Source: Streptomyces sp. WZ.A104
GTDB lineage: Bacteria > Actinomycetota > Actinomycetes > Streptomycetales > Streptomycetaceae
Reading direction: 5' to 3'
Assembly (NCBI RefSeq): GCF_002382885.1
Contig: NZ_NWVL01000082.1
Span: forward strand, 1-33,401
Length of the DNA: 33,401 bases
Positions 31,823 through 33,401 of this stretch are shown here, one piece after another (within the stretch, counting starts at the first letter, position 1; each line of letters begins with the position of its first letter). Made by a program: the position numbers and the translations under genes. The notes beneath the pieces were generated by a model. It made no database searches. It worked only from the letters and a program-made list of their open reading frames with translations, and was not told where the DNA came from.

Positions 31823-31831
31823 TTGTCCACA
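31823..31831 (+). promoter_or_regulatory. DnaA-box-like site in the ThiF-like/YgjP divergent spacer
   Basis: TTGTCCACA at 31823-31831 is identical to the Streptomyces DnaA-box consensus and lies 105 bp upstream of the ThiF-like start, in the 218-bp divergent spacer (31719-31936). It is an isolated box. Confidence 0.5.
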
Positions 31832-31936
31832 GGCGGGGGGCGTTAGTCGTTCAAATAGTGCAAGCCGGCGTGCGAATCGTCGCCGAACCCTCCCCGGGGC
31901 GGGATTTCCCGCGCGGACAGCGGGTAACGTCGTGGC

Positions 31937-32560
31937 GTGCCCGCCGACCCGTCGTCCGGCTTCGCCGGGGAGTTCCCCGCGCGCAGGTCCGGAAGCCATC
32001 AGCGCAGCGCGGCAGCCCATCCGGCCCGCGCTTCGGCGACGAGCGCGGTCGAGGTCCGCAGGAGCACCCGGCGCAGGAAGTCGGTCTCCGCGTACCGGGA
32101 GGGCGACCGCACGATCGTGCTCATCCCCGCACGGATGTCCGAGGCTGAGGAGCGGCGCTGGGTGGGCGTGATGCTCGACAAGCTCGCCGCCCAGGAGGGC
32201 AAGCGGGTCCTGGGTGACACCGAGCTCGCGGAGCGCGCCGCGCGGCTGTCGGCCCAGTATTTCGACGGTCGCGCCCGGCCCGTCTCGGTGCGCTGGGTGA
32301 CCAACCAGAACACGCGCTGGGGCTCGTGCACCCCGGCCGAGGGCAGCATCAGGCTCTCCCACCGGTTGCAGGGCATGCCGGAGTACGTCGTCGATTACGT
32401 GCTCCTGCACGAGCTGGCTCATCTGCTGGTGCCCGGGCACGGCCCGGGGTTCTGGCAGTTGCTGGAGTCCTACCCGCGCACCGAGCGGGCCCGCGGTTAC
32501 CTCGAAGGTGTGGTGGCGGCCGAGCAGCTGCCCCACCTGCCCGCCGCCCGTCAGGAGTGA
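31937..32560 (+). CDS. YgjP/WLM-type M48-like metallopeptidase
   Basis: A 207-residue predicted zinc peptidase of the DUF45/YgjP family. The conserved core has RWGSCTPAEGSIRLSHRL (about 128-145), then HELAH (H158, E159, H162) and third ligand H168 (PGHGPGFW). The first 45 residues are disordered and Arg-rich. Family members are cytoplasmic and of unknown substrate. GTG 31937 is the first plausible start and lacks a clear RBS, so an internal start is possible. It is divergent from the ThiF-like gene. Confidence 0.9.
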   Translation: MPADPSSGFAGEFPARRSGSHQRSAAAHPARASATSAVEVRRSTRRRKSVSAYREGDRTIVLIPARMSEAEERRWVGVMLDKLAAQEGKRVLGDTELAERAARLSAQYFDGRARPVSVRWVTNQNTRWGSCTPAEGSIRLSHRLQGMPEYVVDYVLLHELAHLLVPGHGPGFWQLLESYPRTERARGYLEGVVAAEQLPHLPAARQE

Positions 32561-32638
32561 CACGGGCGCGGGTTCCGAGCCACGCTCGGTGATCCCGAAG
32601 GGTCGCGTTCGGCGATTCTGTACCGGGTGTGTACCGGC

Positions 32639-32669
32639 TTGGTCGGATGTCGTCGATAGCGGTTAGCCT
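32639..32669 (+). promoter_or_regulatory. Possible promoter for the TerD-family gene
   Basis: TTGGTC (32639-32644) and TAGCCT (32664-32669) are 19 bp apart, about 44 bp upstream of the start codon. This is a weak match to a principal-sigma promoter. Confidence 0.35.
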
Positions 32670-32712
32670 GGCGCGACGCATTCACCTTCCGGATGGGGGA
32701 CGGTCGTTACGC

Positions 32713-33401
32713 ATGGCCAGGGAATTCCAACGCGGCCACAAGGCCAAGATCAGTGACCTCACGGCAGGGACAGATCTGTACGTAGGTGTGCAGATCGCCG
32801 CCCCGGGGCTGACCTTCGACATCAGCTGCTTCGGCCTCGACGCCAACGAACAGCTCTCGGACGACCGGTATTTCATCTTCTTCAATCAGCCCAAATCGCC
32901 CGAGGAGTCCATTCAGCTCCTCGGCGCGCAGTCCGGCGACACCGAGTCCTTCCGCGTCACGCTCGACCGTATTCCGGCCGCCATCCAGAAGCTCTCGTTC
33001 ACCGCGACCCTCGACGGCGCGGGGCAGATGTCGCAGATCGGCCCGGGGTACATCCGGATCGTCGCGGGCGGCGAGGAGGTGGTCAGGTACTCCTTCAGCG
33101 GATCGGAGTTCACCACCGAACGTGCGGTGATGCTCGGCGACTTCTATATGAAGGACGTCTGGCGCTTCGCCGCCGTCGGCCAGGGTTTCGACGGCGGACT
33201 CGAAGCGCTCCTGAAGAACTTCGGCGGCGAGGTCGCGGAGGAAGAGCCCCCGCCGCCCGCTCAGACCGCGGCCCCCGGGTTCGCCCCGCCGGCCCAGTCC
33301 GCCGCGCCCCCGGCGTTCGGTGCCCCGCCCGCCGCTCCTGCGCCACAGGCCCCGCAGCCCGCGCCGCCCTTCGAGGTCCCGGCCACGCCCACGCCGCCGC
33401 C
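32713..33401 (+). CDS. TerD-family stress protein (3' end outside window)
   Basis: The frame opens at ATG 32713, with GGGGGA about 12 nt upstream, and runs off the window, so at least 229 codons are present. Residues 1-175 or so match TerD: DISCFGLD, then SDDRYFIFFNQPKSPEESI with the acidic residues that bind calcium in TerD proteins, and a late VGQGFDGGLEALLKNFGGEV. After residue 178 a long Pro/Ala-rich linker begins, implying a second domain beyond the window. TerD-family proteins are linked to tellurite and phage stress and, in Streptomyces, calcium signalling and development. The role here is not determined. Confidence 0.9.
   Translation, partial: MAREFQRGHKAKISDLTAGTDLYVGVQIAAPGLTFDISCFGLDANEQLSDDRYFIFFNQPKSPEESIQLLGAQSGDTESFRVTLDRIPAAIQKLSFTATLDGAGQMSQIGPGYIRIVAGGEEVVRYSFSGSEFTTERAVMLGDFYMKDVWRFAAVGQGFDGGLEALLKNFGGEVAEEEPPPPAQTAAPGFAPPAQSAAPPAFGAPPAAPAPQAPQPAPPFEVPATPTPP

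Overview
The window is chromosomal DNA of a high-GC actinomycete, almost certainly a Streptomyces. Third-codon positions are nearly all G or C, GTG starts are common, DnaA-type boxes read TTGTCCACA, two SigR-type promoters are present, and there is a wblC gene with its attenuated leader. From memory, the gene order follows the block that mycobacteria carry around Rv3194c-Rv3207c: DUF3152, moeZ, alkyltransferase-like protein, adnA, adnB, nudC, mycoredoxin, uvrD2, whiB7, ABC1 and a ThiF-like gene. The window therefore looks like conserved core chromosome with Streptomyces-specific insertions. No tRNA, rRNA, IS element, prophage or CRISPR array was seen.

Layout. Positions 1-1033 hold the end of a membrane-anchored DUF3152 protein with a complete metzincin-type zinc motif. 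Positions 1467-6373 hold a compact, overlapping plus-strand cassette: a PelF-like DUF3492/GT4 glycosyltransferase, a polytopic membrane protein, a 19-codon leader ORF, a nucleotide-sugar epimerase and a Spherulin-4 (GH135-like) protein. This gene set resembles bacterial Pel and fungal galactosaminogalactan loci and is the best candidate here for a little-described system. moeZ follows (6473-7651) behind a textbook SigR promoter. Positions 7719-11034 carry two tandem paralogous lipoprotein tripeptidyl-aminopeptidase-like hydrolases on the minus strand. Next comes a large minus-strand membrane protein joining a pseudokinase-like domain to an LPG-synthase/flippase-type module (11204-14041).

Positions 14215-27242 are mostly genome maintenance: an alkyltransferase-like protein, the two-gene adnA-adnB helicase-nuclease, an M20 dipeptidase, NudC, a SigR-driven mycoredoxin on the minus strand, and UvrD2 with a tetracysteine zinc motif and a C-terminal HRDC-like region. 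Unusual 9-bp-period tandem arrays sit in the spacers around this block.

Positions 27243-28284 form the wblC (whiB7) antibiotic-response locus: an A/T-flanked promoter, a long leader ORF, an intrinsic terminator with a U-tract, then wblC with its AT-hook. Two small actinobacterial proteins follow. A minus-strand pair (ThiF/TOMM-like protein, then ABC1 atypical kinase), a YgjP-type metallopeptidase and the start of a TerD-family protein complete the window.

How the parts may work together: moeZ and mrx1 are probably co-induced by thiol-oxidative stress through SigR. wblC is probably controlled by autoregulation plus ribosome-dependent attenuation. adnAB, uvrD2 and the alkyltransferase-like protein form a DNA-repair cluster. 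The Pel-like cassette is a separate cell-surface polysaccharide module inserted between DUF3152 and moeZ.
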